DNA of 64,000 bases from an uncultured Sphingomonas sp. GTDB taxonomy: Bacteria; Pseudomonadota; Alphaproteobacteria; Sphingomonadales; Sphingomonadaceae. Below are positions 62,238-64,000 of the stretch, piece by piece; the stretch's first letter is position 1; each line of letters begins with the position of its first letter. The translations under genes were made by a program, and so were the position numbers. The notes below the pieces were generated by a model. The model was not told the origin of the DNA. It did not search any database and saw only the letters and a list, made by a program, of their open reading frames with translations. The stretch is taken from NCBI RefSeq assembly GCF_936927845.1, contig NZ_CAKZHV010000059.1, positions 129,001 through 193,000 of the forward strand, given 5' to 3'.

Positions 62238-63283
62238 AGCGCCGCCACCACCGCATCGCCCATCGCGCCGGTCGACGCATCGCCACCCAGGTCGGGCGTA
62301 CGCACTCCCGTCCGAAGCGCCGCCGCCACTGCCGCCTCGACCCGGTCGGCGGCCGCGCCCTGCCCCAGCGAGTGGCGCAGCATCATCGCCGCCGACAGGA
62401 TCGCCGCGCACGGGTTCGCCTTGCCCTGCCCGGCGATGTCGGGGGCGGAGCCGTGGATCGGCTCGTACAGCCCCTTGCCCGCCGCATCGAGCGAGGCGGA
62501 CGGCAGCATCCCAATCGAGCCGACGCACATGCTCGCCTGATCCGACAGGATGTCACCGAACAGATTGCCCGTCACGATCGTGTCGAATGCGCCCGGGTTG
62601 CGCACCAGCTGCATCGCGGCATTGTCGACGTACATGTGGCTCAGTTCGACGTTCGGATAGTCCGCCGATACCTCGATCACCACGTCGCGCCACAATTGCG
62701 AGGTTTCCAGCACGTTCGCCTTGTCGACCGAGCAGAGCCTGCCGCGCCGCTTGGCCGCGGTCTCGAACCCGACGCGCGCGATCCGCCGCACCTCGTCCTC
62801 GTCGTAGCGCATCAGGTCGTGCCCCTCGCATAGGCCCGCCGCGGTCGTGCGCCGCCCCTTGTCGCCGAAATACACGTCGCCGTTCAACTCGCGCACGATC
62901 ACCAGGTCGATCGCGCGCGCCACCTCGGGCTTGAGCGTCGAGGCATCCTCCAGCCCGTCGAAGATCTTCGCCGGGCGCAGGTTGGCGAACGTGCCCAATT
63001 CCTTGCGCAGCCCCAGGATCGCCTGCTCGGGCCGGAACGCGCGCTCCAGCGCGTCGAACGCCGGATCGCCCACCGCGCCGAACAGGATCGCGTCGGCGCG
63101 CTGTGCAAGGTCCAGCGTCTCGGGCGGCAGCGGATGCCCGCTCACGCGGTACGCCGCGCCGCCGACCGCCGCTTCCTCGAACGCGAGATCAAGTTCCAGC
63201 GCTTCCAGCACGCGCCGCGCCTGCACGGTGACTTCGGGGCCGATGCCGTCGCCGGCCAGGATCGCGATCAGGGGCGTGCTCAT
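62234..63283 (-). CDS. leuB: 3-isopropylmalate dehydrogenase
   Basis: 349 residues. Oxidises and decarboxylates 3-isopropylmalate in leucine synthesis, with NAD. ILAGDGIGPEVTVQARRVL, LRKELGTFANLRP, VRELNGDVYFGDKG and NLFGDILSDQASMCVGSIGMLPSASL are the substrate and metal sites (Asp pair in the GDILSD motif). HGSAPDIAGQGKANP binds NAD adenosine. ATG at 63283 with a normal N-terminus; a 12-codon longer frame is rejected. leuC/leuD are not adjacent. Confidence 0.96.
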   Translation of the reverse strand: MSTPLIAILAGDGIGPEVTVQARRVLEALELDLAFEEAAVGGAAYRVSGHPLPPETLDLAQRADAILFGAVGDPAFDALERAFRPEQAILGLRKELGTFANLRPAKIFDGLEDASTLKPEVARAIDLVIVRELNGDVYFGDKGRRTTAAGLCEGHDLMRYDEDEVRRIARVGFETAAKRRGRLCSVDKANVLETSQLWRDVVIEVSADYPNVELSHMYVDNAAMQLVRNPGAFDTIVTGNLFGDILSDQASMCVGSIGMLPSASLDAAGKGLYEPIHGSAPDIAGQGKANPCAAILSAAMMLRHSLGQGAAADRVEAAVAAALRTGVRTPDLGGDASTGAMGDAVVAAL

Positions 63284-63311
63284 GGCCATCCGAATGGCGC
63301 GTCCGCCCCGC

Positions 63312-64000
63312 TCAGGCAACCGCCATTTTCAGCCGGTCGACCAGCCGGTCACGCGCCGCCAGCGTCTCGCGCCGGCGATCGACCAGCACGTCGCGCTCCA
63401 GGAAATGCCCGGTGATCGCCAGCGCGTCGGTCACGTCGTCCCACGTCGCCGCGCCGCCCATGCTCAGGAAGGCGGGCAAGCGCAGCAGCCGGGCCTCGTA
63501 CCCCACCGCCGCCGCCCGGCTCACCGCCGCGCCGCTCTTCGGGCTGACAAAGGCGAGATCGTCGACCCGACCGGTCGCGACGCACGCCGACAGGTCGAGC
63601 CCGAAGCCGAGTTCGGCGAGCAACAGCAACTCATAGCGCGCCAGCGCCCCCGCCCAGCCCTTGGCACTCGGCGCCGCCTCGATCGCGTCGAGCGCCCCCG
63701 CCAGTGCGTCGTGCACGCGCGGATACGGCTGCGCCTCGGGCAAGGCCGCCGCGGTCAGCGCCGCCAGCCACTCGAGCGCCGCCGCCGCCAGCGCCTCGGC
63801 GTACAGCGGCGCGCGGCTGTGGATCAGCTCGACGGTCAGCGCGGGCAATTGCTCGTCGGTCCGCGCGCGCCACTCGGCCCGCACCAGATTGGCGGGTTGC
63901 AGGATCGGCCGCAGCCGCCGCGAATGCCCGCCGCGCACGTAACCAGGCCACACCCCCGCTTCCCGCGTGAAGCCGCGCACCACCGCGCCATGCTCACCAT
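63312..64000 (-). CDS. recO: DNA repair protein RecO (5' end cut by window edge)
   Basis: 229 residues are visible; the frame runs off the right edge (...GEHGAVVRGFTREAGVWPGYVRGG). RecO loads RecA onto SSB-coated DNA in the RecFOR pathway. After the OB-fold remnant come HSRRLRPILQPANLVRAEWRAR, the helical middle and the zinc-free C-terminal LDLSACVATGRVDDLAFVSPKSGAAVSRAAA. The annotated GTG at 63983 is only an internal codon. It lies 28 nt upstream of the leuB start. Confidence 0.9.
   Translation of the reverse strand, partial: GEHGAVVRGFTREAGVWPGYVRGGHSRRLRPILQPANLVRAEWRARTDEQLPALTVELIHSRAPLYAEALAAAALEWLAALTAAALPEAQPYPRVHDALAGALDAIEAAPSAKGWAGALARYELLLLAELGFGLDLSACVATGRVDDLAFVSPKSGAAVSRAAAVGYEARLLRLPAFLSMGGAATWDDVTDALAITGHFLERDVLVDRRRETLAARDRLVDRLKMAVA

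Noticed and set aside
61484..62833. A 449-codon frame crossing the mannosyltransferase and leuB
   Set aside because: It runs across two real convergent genes in another frame and shows only Arg/His-rich low complexity.

Overview
The window is high-GC DNA from an alphaproteobacterium, most probably a Sphingomonas-type sphingomonad. Four things point there: the full str-S10-spc-alpha ribosomal protein superoperon in alphaproteobacterial order (no rpsD or rpmJ at its end), the cell-cycle regulators CtrA and GcrA, ribosomal protein sequences of sphingomonad type (S12 with Arg88, S5 with a long Gly/Arg-rich N-terminus), and a dispersed palindromic repeat in gene ends. I saw no rRNA, tRNA, CRISPR array, phage or insertion sequence. 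The window is a core chromosomal segment.

Layout. 1-6.2 kb: envelope and metabolism genes on the minus strand (bamB, cut by the left edge; a YfgM-like gene; panB; a small membrane protein; an ArsC-like protein; guaA; a LysE-type exporter). 6.2-27.0 kb: the ribosomal superoperon, read right to left as rpsL-rpsG-fusA-tuf, rpsJ-rplCDWB-rpsS-rplV-rpsC-rplP-rpmC-rpsQ, rplNXE-rpsNH-rplFR-rpsE-rpmD-rplO-secY-adk, then a small membrane gene and rpsM-rpsK-rpoA-rplQ. Terminator-like hairpins lie after tuf, before rplO, before secY, after adk and after rplQ, and structured intergenic RNA lies in several of the gaps. 27.3-39.5 kb: accessory and stress genes (alpha/beta hydrolase, DUF3140 and HPP proteins, a LysR-pirin-WrbA group, a D,D-carboxypeptidase, an RluA-type pseudouridine synthase overlapping arfB, a GAF methionine sulfoxide reductase, an RcnB-like Gly/Trp-rich protein, an M28 peptidase, a universal stress protein).

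39.6-43.1 kb is a central-metabolism group on the plus strand: pyruvate dehydrogenase E2, a 71-residue membrane protein, a hotdog thioesterase and dihydrolipoyl dehydrogenase. 43.3-50.7 kb holds an AI-2E-type permease, ctrA with a consensus CtrA box and a GANTC site upstream, hom, a cupin, an OPT transporter and an MlaA-type protein that lacks a lipobox. 50.8-64 kb holds parE, an outer-membrane barrel protein, an orphan TadE/TadG pair, gcrA, an ABC-2 permease, a LysR gene overlapping apaG and metZ, a PMT-type mannosyltransferase, leuB and recO (cut by the right edge).

How the parts relate: the superoperon supplies ribosome, secretion channel, RNA polymerase alpha and adenylate kinase. hom and metZ belong to the aspartate-methionine branch, and panB and leuB to the branched-chain and pantothenate branch. 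CtrA and GcrA are the two opposing master regulators of the alphaproteobacterial cell cycle. The clearest non-coding signals are the five-copy palindromic repeat, the CtrA/CcrM-type ctrA promoter, the internal terminators of the spc operon and a 9-bp hairpin shared by two superoperon gaps. I did not find a convincing wholly new multi-gene system.
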